A stretch of DNA of 5,847 bases from Promethearchaeota archaeon (GTDB lineage: Archaea > Asgardarchaeota > Lokiarchaeia > Sigyniarchaeales > Promethearchaeaceae): positions 1-5,847 of the forward strand of contig WJKO01000236.1 in NCBI GenBank assembly GCA_014729055.1. Reading direction: 5' to 3'. Below are positions 5,797 through 5,847 of the stretch, piece after piece. A model generated the notes under the pieces. The model had not been told where the DNA came from. It did not search any database and worked only from the letters and a program-made list of their open reading frames with translations. A program made the translations under genes and the position numbers. Each line of letters begins with the position of its first letter. Position 1 is the first letter of the stretch.

Positions 5797-5847
5797 GTTT
5801 TAAAAGTTTTAATAAAGAATAAAGAATACAGAAAAATACATATAAGG

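Noticed and set aside
5769..5822. 17-codon ATG frame across the A/T tracts
   Set aside because: Composition is what T and A runs give by chance (F, K, N, S); too short and low-complexity to support a gene.

Overview
The window reads as an AT-rich archaeal chromosome segment. The best support is the gene at 4911-5594, which ends in an HTH_10 (bacterio-opsin-activator-type) domain, a class found mainly in archaea. TATA boxes reading TTTATAAA, and Shine-Dalgarno sites in front of the epimerase gene and the regulator gene, agree with this. A large STAND/WD40 protein beside a uroporphyrinogen-decarboxylase-fold (URO-D) methyltransferase-like gene, with low GC, suggests an Asgard (Promethearchaeota, Loki-like) genome. 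That placement is inference; no rRNA or other phylogenetic marker is present.

Layout: (1) 1-2411, + strand, is the 3' part of a large STAND-type protein. It has the winged-helix/helical region that normally follows a NACHT or AAA-type NTPase, then fourteen WD40 blades, best read as two seven-bladed propellers. The frame is open to the left edge, so the NTPase and effector ends lie outside the window. (2) 2408-3664, + strand, is a URO-D-superfamily protein of the corrinoid methyltransferase (MtaA/CmuA-like) type rather than HemE. Its start overlaps the WD40 stop, so the two are probably co-transcribed. (3) 3665-3800 is a short convergent intergenic region with AT-rich hairpins. (4) 3801-4739, - strand, is an NAD-dependent epimerase/dehydratase (extended SDR) with a TTG start supported by a Shine-Dalgarno site. 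(5) 4740-4910 is a divergent promoter region with a 14-bp palindromic TATA element that could serve both flanking genes. (6) 4911-5594, + strand, is the HTH_10 regulator. (7) 5595-5847 has no supportable gene; it holds T-tract/hairpin terminator candidates, an A9/T9/A8 tract with an embedded TTTATAAA box, and a terminal AAGG that may belong to a gene starting just beyond the window.

Two couplings can be read from the layout. One is a probable operon joining a large WD40 receptor-like protein to a one-carbon/corrinoid-type methyltransferase homologue. The other is a regulator and an SDR enzyme facing away from a shared symmetric promoter. The first is the least ordinary thing here. No complete defence system, CRISPR array, mobile element or RNA gene was found.
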